NCBI RefSeq assembly: GCF_003933745.1
Contig: NZ_RSEB01000007.1
Location: 62,001 to 126,000, forward strand
From: Glycomyces terrestris
GTDB taxonomy: Bacteria; Actinomycetota; Actinomycetes; Mycobacteriales; Micromonosporaceae
Reading direction: 5' to 3'
DNA length: 64,000 nucleotides
The notes under the pieces are model-generated. The model made no database searches and was not told where the DNA came from. It was given only the letters and a program-made list of their open reading frames with translations. Numbering within the stretch: the stretch's first letter is position 1; the number at the start of each line of letters is the position of its first letter. This document shows positions 1-9,533 of the stretch, piece by piece. A program made the translations under genes and the position numbers.

Positions 1-476
1 AGCTGGCGCAGTCGCAGGCGGAGTTCATCGGCGAGAACGGCTGGACGGTCTACGGCGACGTCATCGTCGAGATCGAGCGCGGCGAGGGCCTGGACACGGG
101 CATGTTCCGCGTGACGGCCGAGGTCGCGGCCCTGAACGAGGGCGTCGACCAGCCGGTGTCCGGCGGCGGCTACGGTCCCGCGCACCCGCAGGCCCCCACC
201 GGCCCGGTGCTGGTGACCGCCGACGGCCGCCAGTTCTCGGTCGCCCACGGCGCCACCGTGATCGGCCGCGGCGAGCAGGCGCAGATCCGCCTCCCCGACG
301 TCGGGATCTCCCGCCGCCACGTGCGCATCGACTTCGACGGCCGCCAGGTGTCGGTCACCGACCTCGGCTCCACGAACGGGACCCTGGTCAACGGCCAGCG
401 GGTCACCACCGTCTCGATGCAGCCCGGTGACGTGATCCAGATCGGCACCACGTCGCTCACCCTCCAGGCCGGGTAG
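1..476 (+). CDS. fhaA: FhaA-type FHA domain protein (5' truncated by window edge)
   Basis: The reading frame is open from base 3, so only the 3' part of the gene is present. The visible N-terminal part (GDVIVEIE, then FRVTAEV) resembles the end of the DUF3662 domain of mycobacterial FhaA. After a short Gly/Pro linker comes a complete FHA domain with the phosphothreonine-binding signature residues: VIGRG, then SRRHVRI, then DLGSTNGTLVNG. FHA domains bind phosphothreonine peptides; FhaA is a substrate and partner of PknA/PknB and is tied to peptidoglycan precursor flipping. The gene order fhaA-fhaB-pstP-rodA-pbpA-pknA-pknB that follows is the conserved actinobacterial one and supports the name. 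Cytosolic, no membrane segment in the visible part. Confidence 0.88.
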   Translation, partial: LAQSQAEFIGENGWTVYGDVIVEIERGEGLDTGMFRVTAEVAALNEGVDQPVSGGGYGPAHPQAPTGPVLVTADGRQFSVAHGATVIGRGEQAQIRLPDVGISRRHVRIDFDGRQVSVTDLGSTNGTLVNGQRVTTVSMQPGDVIQIGTTSLTLQAG

Positions 477-693
477 TCCACCGGCGTCCTCGGCGCGCCC
501 CGACCCGCGAGGGCCGGGGCTTCGTTCATGGCTCGCCGCCGCGGCCGCGCCGTCGTGTGCGCGGCCTTTCTTCTACGGGCCCTTGCGTGTAGCGGTCGGA
601 TGACGGGGCGGCTTCGGCGGCTCCGCCGCTGGGGCGCGCGCCCGTGGGCTACCGTGTTCGTGACCGTTCGTTCAGCCGCTGGGGAGCCGCGCC

Positions 694-1182
694 ATGCCTG
701 AGATAGTCCAGACCGTCGCCCGGTTCGGGTTCCTGGTGCTCCTGTGGCTGTTCGTGTTCGCGGCGGCCCGGACGATCACCCGCGACCTCCTGGCGCAGCG
801 GCGCCCCGCCGCGGCCGGCGGACCGGCCGCGGGGCCGGTGTCGGCGCCGCCCGCGCCGGGGAACCGCGGCGGCCGCCCGCAGGCCGCGCAGGCCGCCCAG
901 TGGCTGGTGGTGACGACCGGCGAGCTCCAGGGGCGCCGGTTCGTGCTCTCGGGCCAGCCGATCTCGATCGGGCGCGCGGCGGACTCGACGATCGTCATCC
1001 GCGACGACTTCGCGTCGAACCGGCACGCGCGCGTGGTCCCCGTCGACGGGCAGTGGATGGTCGAGGACCTGGGCTCCACGAACGGCACCTACCTGGGGCG
1101 CGCTAGAGTCACCAGACCCACGCCGGTCCCGCTCGGGGTGCCCATCCGGATCGGTCGCTCCTCGTTCGAGCTGCGCCCGTGA
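694..1182 (+). CDS. fhaB: FhaB/FipA-type membrane-anchored FHA protein
   Basis: 162 residues. An N-terminal hydrophobic segment (about residues 8-26, FGFLVLLWLFVFAAA) is followed by an Ala/Pro/Gly-rich linker and a C-terminal FHA domain (about residues 70-160) with SIGRA, SNRHARV and DLGSTNGTYLG, the canonical phosphothreonine-binding residues. Size, topology and position between fhaA and the PP2C phosphatase match FhaB (FipA) of mycobacteria, a PknA/PknB substrate that acts at the septum. The upstream 217-bp gap holds no other gene; a TACCGT hexamer near 651 could be a -10, but this is weak. Likely cotranscribed with pstP, 68 bp downstream. Confidence 0.88.
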   Translation: MPEIVQTVARFGFLVLLWLFVFAAARTITRDLLAQRRPAAAGGPAAGPVSAPPAPGNRGGRPQAAQAAQWLVVTTGELQGRRFVLSGQPISIGRAADSTIVIRDDFASNRHARVVPVDGQWMVEDLGSTNGTYLGRARVTRPTPVPLGVPIRIGRSSFELRP

Positions 1183-1250
1183 GCCCGAGGTGTGACGCGG
1201 CGATGTCGGCATCGATCAGCGGGCGTGCCCCGCGCTACGGCGGTTGATAC

Positions 1251-2534
1251 ATGAGTTTGCACCTGCGATACGCGGCCATCTCCGACCGCGGTGTGGTGAG
1301 GCAAGGGAACCAGGACTCGGTGTTCGCCGGGTCCCACTTCATCGCCGTCGCCGACGGCATGGGCGGCATGGCCGCCGGCGACCTCGCCTCGGCCATCGTC
1401 ATCAACACCGTGGCCCGACTCGACGTGCCCCCGCCGCCGGACTCCGTCGTGGACGAGCTCGCGGACGCCGTCGCCGACGCGAACCGCGCGATCCGCCGCT
1501 GCGTGGCCGACGACCCGCAGAAGGAGGGCATGGGCACCACGCTCACCGCCCTGTGGTTCGACGGCGAGTGGTTCAACCTGGTGCACATCGGCGACTCGCG
1601 TGCCTACCGGATGCGCGAGGGCGGGTTCGAGCAGGTCACGGTCGACGACACGTACGTGCAGATGCTCGTCGACGAGGGCCGGATCACCGCCGAGGAGGCC
1701 GAGCGGCACCCGCAGCGCTCGCTGCTGCTGCGGGCCCTGGGCGCCTCCGAGGTCGAGCCGGCGTTCCAGACGATCAAGGGCATGCCGGGCGACCGGCTGC
1801 TGCTGTGCTCCGACGGCCTGTCCGGGCCGGTCTCGGACGCCGACATCGCGCGCACCCTCCAGTCCTCGGCCACGCCGCAGGAGGCCGCGCAGACCCTGGT
1901 CCAGCAGGCGCTCGACGCGGGCGCGCCCGACAACGTGACCGTGCTCGTCGCGGACGTCGTCGAGGAGGACCCGGGCGAGCAGCGCCAGATCATCGGCGGC
2001 GCGGCCGCCGACCAGCGCCTCGCCGAGTCCGACACGGCCGTGCTGCGCGCGGTGAGGGAGGACGGCGAGCCCGCGGACGAGGCCACCGTCGACCTCCGCC
2101 CGAGCGGCGGCGGCGAGCAGGCGGAGGACGGGAAGCCGGCGAAGCGGCGCGGCCGGGTGTGGCGGACCGTGCTCTCGTGCCTCATCGTCCTGGTCCTCGC
2201 GGCCGGGGCGGGCGCCTACTGGGCGCGGACGCAGTACTTCATCGGGGTCTCCGACGCGGGCAACATCAGCGTCTTCCGGGGCCTCCCTTTTGAGGTGGCC
2301 GGGCTCCGCGCGGCCTGGCTGGACACCGAGTCGGACCGGCCCGCCTCCGAGGCGACCGACGAGGTCGAGGCGGACCTGGCCGACGGCATCCGCGTGGACG
2401 GGCGCGAGGGCGCCGAAGCCGAGCTGGAGGAGCTGACCGATCCGGCCTCCACCAACGAGAACCTGGACCCGCTGTGCTCCGCTTCGGACACTGAGGCGGT
2501 GCCGACCGCCGCAAAGGACTGCCGCGAGGACTGA
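1251..2534 (+). CDS. pstP: PP2C-family Ser/Thr phosphatase PstP
   Basis: 427 residues. The N-terminal 235 or so form a PPM/PP2C domain with the metal-binding motifs in order: RQGNQDS, VADGMGG, HIGDSRAYR, CSDGLSG and APDNVTV. A linker leads to one membrane segment (about residues 303-325, TVLSCLIVLVLAAGAGAYWA) and an acidic extracytoplasmic tail of about 100 residues. This is the PstP layout: the single partner phosphatase that dephosphorylates PknA, PknB and their FHA and cell-wall substrates. The extracytoplasmic part begins with a YFIGV/ISVFRG stretch typical of PstP. The ATG at 1251 starts directly at the conserved SLHLRYAAISDRG region. It precedes the SEDS gene, as in mycobacteria. Confidence 0.95.
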   Translation: MSLHLRYAAISDRGVVRQGNQDSVFAGSHFIAVADGMGGMAAGDLASAIVINTVARLDVPPPPDSVVDELADAVADANRAIRRCVADDPQKEGMGTTLTALWFDGEWFNLVHIGDSRAYRMREGGFEQVTVDDTYVQMLVDEGRITAEEAERHPQRSLLLRALGASEVEPAFQTIKGMPGDRLLLCSDGLSGPVSDADIARTLQSSATPQEAAQTLVQQALDAGAPDNVTVLVADVVEEDPGEQRQIIGGAAADQRLAESDTAVLRAVREDGEPADEATVDLRPSGGGEQAEDGKPAKRRGRVWRTVLSCLIVLVLAAGAGAYWARTQYFIGVSDAGNISVFRGLPFEVAGLRAAWLDTESDRPASEATDEVEADLADGIRVDGREGAEAELEELTDPASTNENLDPLCSASDTEAVPTAAKDCRED

Positions 2535-2640
2535 GCGTCACCGTTGTACGCTCACAGCGTCCGGCCCCCGAGTGCGCGGGGAGCGTCCAGGCGCGTGAGG
2601 AACCCGGCGCGCGGGCGCCATAGCAGAGCGAGGGGAACCG

Positions 2641-4512
2641 ATGGCCCAGCCCATGTCGGCGACAGCCCGGGCGGCGGCGCCGACCGAGACGCCGCTCACG
2701 CCGCTGACGGGCATGCCCAAGCGCATCGGCCGCGAGATCGTCATGCTCGTCATGGGCGGGATCGGTGTCTTCTGCTTCCAGCTGACGATCGACCTGGCGC
2801 TGGCGCAGCGGACCACGGACGTCACCTACCTGCTGCCGCTGACGATCTTCATCGTCTCGATGTGCGCGTGGGGGTCGGTGAAGTTCCTGGCGCCCTACGC
2901 CGACCCGCTGTTCGTGCCGATCGCCGCGTTCCTCACCGGCATCGGCATCGTCTACATCCGCCGGATCGACCGGACCGCGCTCCTCGACGCCGATCCGCTG
3001 CCCGAGTCCGCGGGCGTCTTCGCCGGCCAGGGCGGGCGCCAGCTCATGTACTACATGGCCGCGGTCGTCGTCATGACGGTCCTGCTCGCCGTCGTGCGCA
3101 ACCACCGGATGCTCCGCGGCTACGCGTACATCCTCCTGTTCGCGGGCATCACGCTCGCGGCGCTGCCGGGCTTCCTGCCGGCGTCGATCTCGGAGTCGGG
3201 CGGCTCCAAGAACTGGATCCGCTTCGGGTCGTTCTCGGTGCAGCCCAGCGAGTTCGCGAAGCTGATGCTGCTCATCTTCTTCGCGGTCTACCTGGTGCGC
3301 AAGCGCGACATGCTGTCGGTGGCCGGGAAGAAGATCCTCGGGCTCCAGCTGCCGCGCATGAAGGACCTCGGCCCCATCGTGATCGTGTGGGCCGCCAGCC
3401 TCGTCATCCTCGTCATGGAGCGCGACCTCGGCACCTCGCTGCTGCTGTTCTCGATCTTCCTGTCGATGCTGTACATGGCGACGCGCCGCGCCTCGTGGAT
3501 CCTCATCGGCCTGACGATGTTCATCGGCGGCTGCGTCGCGATCTACCCGTTCTTCTCGCACCTCCAAGTGCGCGTGGCGATCTGGCTCGACCCGTGGGCG
3601 TACGTCGACGACCCGGTGACCTCCTCGTACCAGCTCGTGCAGGGCCTCGTGGCGCTCAACTCGGGCGGCCTGCTCGGGAACGGCCCCGGCGCGGGCAACC
3701 CGAACCGCATCCCCGCCTCCGAGTCCGACTTCATCCTCGCCGCGATCGGCGAGGAGGTCGGCCTCATCGGGCTCATCGCGATCCTGCTGCTGTACGCGGT
3801 CCTGGTCGAGCGCGGCTTCAAGACCGGCATCATGTCGCGGGACCTGTTCGGCAAGCTCATGGCCGGCGGCCTGGCGTTCCTGGTCGCGTTCCAGCTGTTC
3901 GTGGTGTTCGGCGGCGTCACCGGCCTCATCCCGATGACCGGCCAGACCACGACGTTCCTCGCCGCGGGCGGCTCCTCGCTCGTCGGCTCCTGGCTGCTCC
4001 TCGGCCTCCTCGCGCGCGTCTCCGACGACGCCCGCAAGCCCTGGCAGGCCTCCTACGGCCTCATGAAGACCGAGGCCCCGCCGGAGTTCCTCGCCGAGCA
4101 GGCCGCCAAGCGCGCCGCCGAGGAGGCCGCGAAGGCCGAGGCCGCCGGCGTCATGGACTCCGGCCCGATCCCCGGCGGCGACCAGCCGACCGAGCTGATC
4201 ATCCCCGGGCACCTCCAGGGCGGTGCGCCCGGCACCGGCACCATGGAGGAGGACGTGGTCGCCCCGACCCGCCAGGGCCCGCAGTCCCCGCCCGCCGGCC
4301 CGTCCTCGCCGCCGCCCGGCGGCCCGCACTCCCCGCCGCCGCCCGCGGGCGCCCAGCCGTACCGGCCGCAGACCCCGCCGCCCGGTTCCGCGTACGGCCC
4401 GCCGCCGGGGCCGCCCCAGGGCCCGCCGACCCGGCCGGCCCCGCACACCCCGCCACCGCCGCCGCCCTCGGCGTTCGACCCCCGGACCGACTCGAAGGAG
4501 GGCGACCGATGA
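2641..4512 (+). CDS. SEDS-family peptidoglycan polymerase (FtsW/RodA)
   Basis: 623 residues. Residues about 25-470 form the polytopic SEDS core with the typical KNWIR and SVQPSEFAKL motifs, the large loop ending in SSYQLVQGLVALNSGG, and the ESDFI/GEEVG segment. SEDS proteins polymerise lipid II glycan strands with a partner class B PBP; the ATGA overlap with pbpA (4509-4512) fits a RodA/FtsW-PbpA pair. The family is usually near 400-480 residues; this one has about 150 extra C-terminal residues, first Ala/Glu-rich and then a Pro/Gly-rich tail (about 530-620) likely to be disordered and cytoplasmic. Whether it is the division or the elongation enzyme cannot be settled from sequence, though the position is that of mycobacterial rodA. 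Confidence 0.93.
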   Translation: MAQPMSATARAAAPTETPLTPLTGMPKRIGREIVMLVMGGIGVFCFQLTIDLALAQRTTDVTYLLPLTIFIVSMCAWGSVKFLAPYADPLFVPIAAFLTGIGIVYIRRIDRTALLDADPLPESAGVFAGQGGRQLMYYMAAVVVMTVLLAVVRNHRMLRGYAYILLFAGITLAALPGFLPASISESGGSKNWIRFGSFSVQPSEFAKLMLLIFFAVYLVRKRDMLSVAGKKILGLQLPRMKDLGPIVIVWAASLVILVMERDLGTSLLLFSIFLSMLYMATRRASWILIGLTMFIGGCVAIYPFFSHLQVRVAIWLDPWAYVDDPVTSSYQLVQGLVALNSGGLLGNGPGAGNPNRIPASESDFILAAIGEEVGLIGLIAILLLYAVLVERGFKTGIMSRDLFGKLMAGGLAFLVAFQLFVVFGGVTGLIPMTGQTTTFLAAGGSSLVGSWLLLGLLARVSDDARKPWQASYGLMKTEAPPEFLAEQAAKRAAEEAAKAEAAGVMDSGPIPGGDQPTELIIPGHLQGGAPGTGTMEEDVVAPTRQGPQSPPAGPSSPPPGGPHSPPPPAGAQPYRPQTPPPGSAYGPPPGPPQGPPTRPAPHTPPPPPPSAFDPRTDSKEGDR

Positions 4513-5975
4513 ACCCGGCACTGCGCCGCACCGGCATGCTCGCGCTGATCCTGCTGGGCGCCCTCATCGCCCAGTCCACCTGGGTCGGCTTCTTCGACCA
4601 CGAGGACTACCAGGGCCAGCTCGACGCCCGCACCCTCATCGCCGAGTACTCGGTGCCGCGCGGGCAGATCCTCGCCGGGGACGTCGTCATCGCCGAGTCG
4701 CTGCCGAGCGGCGGGCAGACGTACAAGTACCAGCGCAACTACCCCGAGGGCGACTACTTCGGGAACATCACCGGCTTCAACTCCTTCAACTACGGCTCCA
4801 GCCGCCTGGAGGCCGCCGAGGACTCGATCCTCGACGGCTCCAGCTCGCTGCTCGCCTTCGACGACTTCTGGGCCACGGTCACCAAGGAGCAGAAGCCCGG
4901 CGGGAACGTCGTCACCACGCTCGACGCCGACCTCCAGCGGACCGCGTACGACGCGCTCGCCGACGCCGGCGTCAAGGGCGGCGCGGTCGTCATCGACCCG
5001 CAGACCGGGCGCATCCTCGCGCAGGCGTCCTACCCGGGCTGGAACCCGACCGAGGTGTCCTCGAACGACGGCGACACCGCGACCGCGGCGTGGACGGCGG
5101 TCAACGAGGACGAGGACAACCCGGCCCTCGACCGCACCGGCCAGGAGTGGTACCCGCCCGGGTCCACGTTCAAGACCATCGTCGCCGCCGCCTACATCGA
5201 GGCCACCGGCGCGGACGCCGGCACGATGGTGCCGGCCGGGAACGAGTACGACCCGCCGAACACCGACCACGTCATCACCAACTCGTCCGACCAGTGCCCG
5301 GACCAGGAGATGACCCTCGAGGACGCGTTCCGCCTGTCGTGCAACACGACCTTCGCGCGCCTGTGCGTCGAGGAGCTCTCGGCCGACGACATCACGAGCA
5401 TGGCCGAGCAGTTCGGGTTCGGCGAGGCGTTCGCGACCCCGCTGGAGACCCTCGCCTCGCAGACCGGCGACATCTCCGAGGACGCCTTCCGCGCCCAGGC
5501 GTGCATCGGCCAGCAGGAGGTCCGCGAGACCGTCCTCCAGAACGCGATCATCGCCGGCACCATCGCCAACGACGGCGAGCGGATGCAGCCCCAGCTCATC
5601 GACCGGCTCACCGACTCGCAGGGCGACACGGTCGAGAACGGCGACGAGGACTCGGCCGGGCGCGCGATCGACGGCGACACCGCCGAGGAGCTGCGCAAGC
5701 TCATGGAGGCCGTCGTCGAGGACGGCACCGGCTCGAACGCGCAGATCGACGGCTACACCGTCGGCGGCAAGACCGGCACCGCCGAGCACTCCGACTCCAG
5801 CGAGAACCGCCTCCCCGACCACGGCTGGTTCCACGGCTGGGCCATGAACGAGGACGGCGAGCCCGCCGTCGCGGTCGCCGTGTTCCTCGACTCCTACGGC
5901 CAGGGCGCCTCCGCCGAGGCCGCCGACATCTCCGGCACCCTCATGCAGCAGGTGCTGGAGGGCGGCGGCGAATGA
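4509..5975 (+). CDS. pbpA: class B penicillin-binding protein PbpA
   Basis: 488 residues from the ATG at 4509, which overlaps the SEDS stop as ATGA; the same frame is open far upstream but that part is a shadow of the SEDS gene. A hydrophobic anchor at residues 8-26 is followed by the transpeptidase domain with the active-site motifs SxxK (S219-TF-K222), SxN (S277-C-N279) and KTG (421-423). This matches PbpA of mycobacteria, which lacks a transglycosylase domain and cross-links glycan made by the SEDS partner. The length equals the family norm. The TGA at 5973 is overlapped by an 11-codon reading frame (5972-6007) that I do not regard as a gene. Confidence 0.95.
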   Translation: MNPALRRTGMLALILLGALIAQSTWVGFFDHEDYQGQLDARTLIAEYSVPRGQILAGDVVIAESLPSGGQTYKYQRNYPEGDYFGNITGFNSFNYGSSRLEAAEDSILDGSSSLLAFDDFWATVTKEQKPGGNVVTTLDADLQRTAYDALADAGVKGGAVVIDPQTGRILAQASYPGWNPTEVSSNDGDTATAAWTAVNEDEDNPALDRTGQEWYPPGSTFKTIVAAAYIEATGADAGTMVPAGNEYDPPNTDHVITNSSDQCPDQEMTLEDAFRLSCNTTFARLCVEELSADDITSMAEQFGFGEAFATPLETLASQTGDISEDAFRAQACIGQQEVRETVLQNAIIAGTIANDGERMQPQLIDRLTDSQGDTVENGDEDSAGRAIDGDTAEELRKLMEAVVEDGTGSNAQIDGYTVGGKTGTAEHSDSSENRLPDHGWFHGWAMNEDGEPAVAVAVFLDSYGQGASAEAADISGTLMQQVLEGGGE

Positions 5976-6197
5976 CCGCCCGCGCGCCGCGCCGCAAGGG
6001 GGCGTAGGGAAGACGCGAGAAGGACACGGTTTCCTCACGATCGCCGGGAGCGGCAACCGAAGGGGCCGCCGGGACGTGGATCTTCGGAGACGGTTCGGCG
6101 GCACCGCGATAACGAGGCCCCTGGTGCCGGGCGACCTGCAAGTAGACTGAAGCGTCGATCCCCCGGAGCCGATCCGCCGAAGAAATGAGGAGACGCC

Positions 6198-7487
6198 GTG
6201 TTGAGCCCCGAAATGCTCCTCGGGCAGCGCTATCGCCTGCGCGAACGCATTGCCGTGGGTGGCATGGGCGAGGTCTGGCGGGCCGAGGACACCGTGCTCG
6301 AGCGCACCGTGGCCGTCAAGGCCATGCTGCCCTCCCTGCTGAGCGAGCCGGGCTTCACCCAGCGCTTCACCGCCGAGGCGAAGACCGTCGCGGCGCTCAC
6401 CCACCCCCACATCGTCAACGTCCACGACTTCGGCAACGCCGACCTGCCCAGCGGCGAGAGCACGGCCTACCTCGTGATGGAGTACGTCGAGGGCAAGTCC
6501 CTCGCCGACCTCATCGCCGAGCGCGGCCGCATCGACGCCCGCGAACTCATGCCCATCATCGCGGCCACCGCCGAGGCCCTGCACCACGCCCACGTGCACG
6601 GCGTCATCCACCGCGACATCAAGCCCGGGAACATCCTGGTGCGGGACGGGAACGGCCGCGCCGTCCTCACCGACTTCGGCATCGCCCGCTCCGGCGCCTC
6701 CGGCGACCTCACCCAGACCGGCGCCGTCATGGGCACCGCCTCCTACATCGCGCCCGAGCAGGCCGAGGGCACCGGCGTCCTCCCGGCCTCCGACATGTAC
6801 TCGCTCGGCGTCGTGGCCTTCCACGGCCTCACCGGGCACCGGCCCTTCCAGGCCGAGAACCCGATCGAGCTGGCGCTGCACCACGTGCGCACCCCCGCGC
6901 CGCCGCTCCCGGAGGACATCCCGCCCGGGGTGCGCTCGTTCGTCGCGCGCGCCATGACCAAGGACCCGCACCTGCGGTTCGCGACCGGCGCCGAGATGGC
7001 CGCCGCCGCGCTCACCGCCGTCGACGCGCCCCCCGCCACGTCCGTCATGCCGCCGGTCGGGGCGCTGCCGCGCCGCGCCGGCGTCGTCGCCATGGGCGGC
7101 CCGGTCGCCGGCGTCGCCGACCCCGCCGTCCAGTACCCGCCGCCCGGCACCCCGTCGCCGCCCGGGGTCGACCTCGGCGCCGCGCCGCCGCCCGGCGCGC
7201 CGAAGCCCGGCCCGAACAAGGCGCTGCTCGGCGCCCTCGTGGGCCTGGCGGCCCTGGTCCTGGTGGGCGGTATGGTGTGGCTGCTGCTGTCGATGAACGG
7301 CGGCGACGACCCGAACGGCGGCGAGGACCCGACCGGCGACACCGAGACCTCCGAGACCACCGGGGACGACGGCGGGCAGAGCCCCGACGAGGAGACCACC
7401 CCCGACGACACCCAGACCGACGACGGGCCCACCGGGGGCGGGGGCGTCGGCGACTGCCTCCCCGGGGCCGACTGCAACGACCGATAG
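6198..7487 (+). CDS. pknA: Ser/Thr protein kinase PknA-like
   Basis: 429 residues from a GTG start, with AGGAG nearby upstream. The N-terminal kinase domain (about 12-275) has the Gly-loop VGGMGEVW, catalytic K in VAVKAM, HRDIKPGN (H138-R-D140), DFGIARSG and the activation loop with GTASYIAPEQ. A Pro-rich juxtamembrane linker precedes one membrane segment (about 342-364). The extracytoplasmic tail is only about 65 residues, Asp/Thr/Glu-rich, with two cysteines near the end (GDCLPGADC). Lack of PASTA domains and position between pbpA and pknB identify the PknA orthologue, which controls growth and septation by phosphorylating FHA proteins and cell-wall enzymes. A TAGACT hexamer at 6143-6148 is a possible -10. 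Confidence 0.93.
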   Translation: MLSPEMLLGQRYRLRERIAVGGMGEVWRAEDTVLERTVAVKAMLPSLLSEPGFTQRFTAEAKTVAALTHPHIVNVHDFGNADLPSGESTAYLVMEYVEGKSLADLIAERGRIDARELMPIIAATAEALHHAHVHGVIHRDIKPGNILVRDGNGRAVLTDFGIARSGASGDLTQTGAVMGTASYIAPEQAEGTGVLPASDMYSLGVVAFHGLTGHRPFQAENPIELALHHVRTPAPPLPEDIPPGVRSFVARAMTKDPHLRFATGAEMAAAALTAVDAPPATSVMPPVGALPRRAGVVAMGGPVAGVADPAVQYPPPGTPSPPGVDLGAAPPPGAPKPGPNKALLGALVGLAALVLVGGMVWLLLSMNGGDDPNGGEDPTGDTETSETTGDDGGQSPDEETTPDDTQTDDGPTGGGGVGDCLPGADCNDR

Positions 7488-7557
7488 CGGGCTTTCGGGC
7501 CCGGCGCTGCCACTAGAATCAATCCGCGATGAACGGAACACGAGGACGTAAAACGCG

Positions 7558-9477
7558 ATGACGACAGAGCCCCGCCTGCTCGGCGGCAGATACGAGATCG
7601 GCGAGGTCATCGGCTACGGGGGGATGGCTGAAGTCCACCGTGGCCGGGACCTGCGACTCGGCCGAGACGTGGCGGTGAAACTCCTCCGGGCCGACCTGTC
7701 CCGCGACGAGTCGTTCCTCATCCGCTTCCGGCGCGAGGCCCAGAACTCGGCGTCCCTCAACCACCCCAACATCGTCGCCGTCTTCGACACCGGCGAAGAG
7801 GCCGGCATCCCGTACATGGTGATGGAGTTCGTCAACGGCCGCACGCTCAAGGAGGTCCTGATCGCGGAGGGCCGCTTCGAGTACACCGCGGCCTGCGAGG
7901 TCGTCGCCGACATGTGCTCGGCGCTCGACTTCAGCCACAAGCACCACATCATCCACCGGGACGTCAAGCCCGGCAACGTGATGCTCTCGGACACCAGCCA
8001 GGTCAAGGTCATGGACTTCGGCATCGCCCGGGCCCTCGCCTCCGGTCAGGCCACCATGACCCAGACCAGCGCCGTCATCGGCACCGCCCAGTACCTCTCG
8101 CCCGAGCAGGCGCGCGGCGAGACCGTCGACGCCCGCTCCGACGTGTACGCCGTCGGCTGCGTCCTCTACGAGCTCCTCGTCGGGCACCCGCCGTTCACCG
8201 GCGACAACCCGGTGTCCGTCGCCTACCAGCACGTGCGCGAGGAGGCCCGGCCGCCGTCGGAGCTCAACCCGAACGTGCCCGCCTCGGTCGACGCCGTCGT
8301 CATGAAGGCCCTCGCGAAGAACCCCGAGAACCGGTACCACTCGGCGGCCGAGATGCGCGAGGACCTCATCCGCGCCGCTCGCGGCCAGGAGGTCATGGCC
8401 CCCGCGGTCATGGCCGCCGGCGACCGGACCGCGATCATCGGCGACCCGGACGCGACCACGCCGATCCGCCAGCTCCCCACGTCCTCCAGCAGGCGCCGCC
8501 CCTGGCTCATCGCCCTCGGCGTGGTCCTCGCGCTCGTCGCGGTCACCGCGGCCGCGTGGGGCATCATGCAGGCCATGAACGAGGCGGCCATGGTGACCGT
8601 CCCGGGGGTGATAGGCCAGACCCAGGCGGAGGCGACGGAGACGCTCCAGGACCAGGGCCTCGAGGTCGAGGTGGTCCCGCAGAAGGCCGAGGTCGCCGAC
8701 GACCCCGAGCTCGGCAACGTCGTCGCGCAGACCCCCGAGGCCGACGAGGAGGTCGAGGAGAACACGACGGTCCGGATCACCGTGCTCGTCGCCCCCGACG
8801 ACGTCGAGGTCACCGACGTGGTCGGCGACCAGTTCGAGGAGGCGCAGGCGACCCTCGAAGAGGACAACCTCGTCGTGGAGAAGCGGGAGATCGCCAGCAC
8901 CGAGGAGCCCGGCACGGTCCTGGAGCAGGACCCGGCCGGCGGCGACATGGTCCCGCCGGGCACCAAGGTGACGCTCACCGTCTCCGCGGGCGGCGAGTCC
9001 ACGGTCCCGGACGTGCGCGGCATGCTCGTCGACGTGGCCGTGTCGACGCTCGACGAGGCCGGCTTCGAGGTCGTGGTCGAGTACGGCACCGGCGGCTCGA
9101 CCGCCGGCGTCGTCTACGAGCAGAACCCGAGCAACGGCTCCACCGAGGAGGAGGGCGCCACGGTCACCATCACCGCCCAGGGCGTCGTGGTCTCCTGGGA
9201 GGCCGACACCACGCCGCAGGCGCTGATGGACTCGCTCAACAGCGCCGGCCTGGCCGCCACCATCGACGGCGACGCGACCCTCCCGACCATCGAGAGCGTC
9301 TCCGGCCCCGACGGGCAGCTCACCAGCGGCACCGCCGTCGCCCCCGGCACCGAGATCACCATCGTCCCCGCGGCCGACGACGGCGGCGGAGGCGGCGACG
9401 AGACCACCAGCGAAGACGAGACCTGCCAGAACCCGCTCGACACGCCGCCGTGCGACGACGGCGGGAACGGCAACTGA
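7558..9477 (+). CDS. pknB: Ser/Thr protein kinase PknB with PASTA repeats
   Basis: 639 residues, start ATG at 7558. The kinase domain (about 9-275) has GYGGMAEVHRG, VAVKLLR, HRDVKPGN, DFGIARAL and GTAQYLSPEQ. The membrane segment is at about 315-340. The extracytoplasmic part holds three clear PASTA domains (about 345-610; VTVPGVIG, DVEVTDVVGDQF, STVPDVRGML) and a fourth degenerate one beginning VVVSWEADTTP that has lost the VPxxxG entry motif. PASTA domains sense muropeptides or lipid II and place PknB at growth zones. The tail ends in two Cys (CQNPLDTPPC), echoing the Cys pair at the end of PknA. A TAGAAT at 7514-7519 is a good actinobacterial -10, so pknB may have its own promoter. Confidence 0.95.
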   Translation: MTTEPRLLGGRYEIGEVIGYGGMAEVHRGRDLRLGRDVAVKLLRADLSRDESFLIRFRREAQNSASLNHPNIVAVFDTGEEAGIPYMVMEFVNGRTLKEVLIAEGRFEYTAACEVVADMCSALDFSHKHHIIHRDVKPGNVMLSDTSQVKVMDFGIARALASGQATMTQTSAVIGTAQYLSPEQARGETVDARSDVYAVGCVLYELLVGHPPFTGDNPVSVAYQHVREEARPPSELNPNVPASVDAVVMKALAKNPENRYHSAAEMREDLIRAARGQEVMAPAVMAAGDRTAIIGDPDATTPIRQLPTSSSRRRPWLIALGVVLALVAVTAAAWGIMQAMNEAAMVTVPGVIGQTQAEATETLQDQGLEVEVVPQKAEVADDPELGNVVAQTPEADEEVEENTTVRITVLVAPDDVEVTDVVGDQFEEAQATLEEDNLVVEKREIASTEEPGTVLEQDPAGGDMVPPGTKVTLTVSAGGESTVPDVRGMLVDVAVSTLDEAGFEVVVEYGTGGSTAGVVYEQNPSNGSTEEEGATVTITAQGVVVSWEADTTPQALMDSLNSAGLAATIDGDATLPTIESVSGPDGQLTSGTAVAPGTEITIVPAADDGGGGGDETTSEDETCQNPLDTPPCDDGGNGN

Positions 9478-9482
9478 CGGAC

Positions 9483-9520
9483 CGAACGGGGCCCGGTGCG
9501 AACGCACCGGGCCCCGTTCG
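9483..9520. terminator. perfect 18-bp hairpin between pknB and the convergent gene
   Basis: Bases 9483-9500 and 9503-9520 are exact reverse complements, separated by AA. It sits 5 bp after the pknB stop and 13 bp beyond the end of the convergent minus-strand gene, so it can serve both. No U-tract, as is common for actinomycete terminators. Confidence 0.85.
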
Positions 9521-9533
9521 CAGTCCTCGACCG

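Noticed and set aside
5972-6007. 11-codon ORF overlapping the pbpA stop as ATGA
   Set aside because: Too short and basic with no family; the overlap pattern is common by chance where TGA follows AA.
4053-7610. Very long minus-strand open frame opposite the SEDS, pbpA and pknA genes
   Set aside because: Antisense of GC-rich codons gives long stop-free frames; the composition is repetitive Gly/Val/Arg/Asp and the sense genes are certain.
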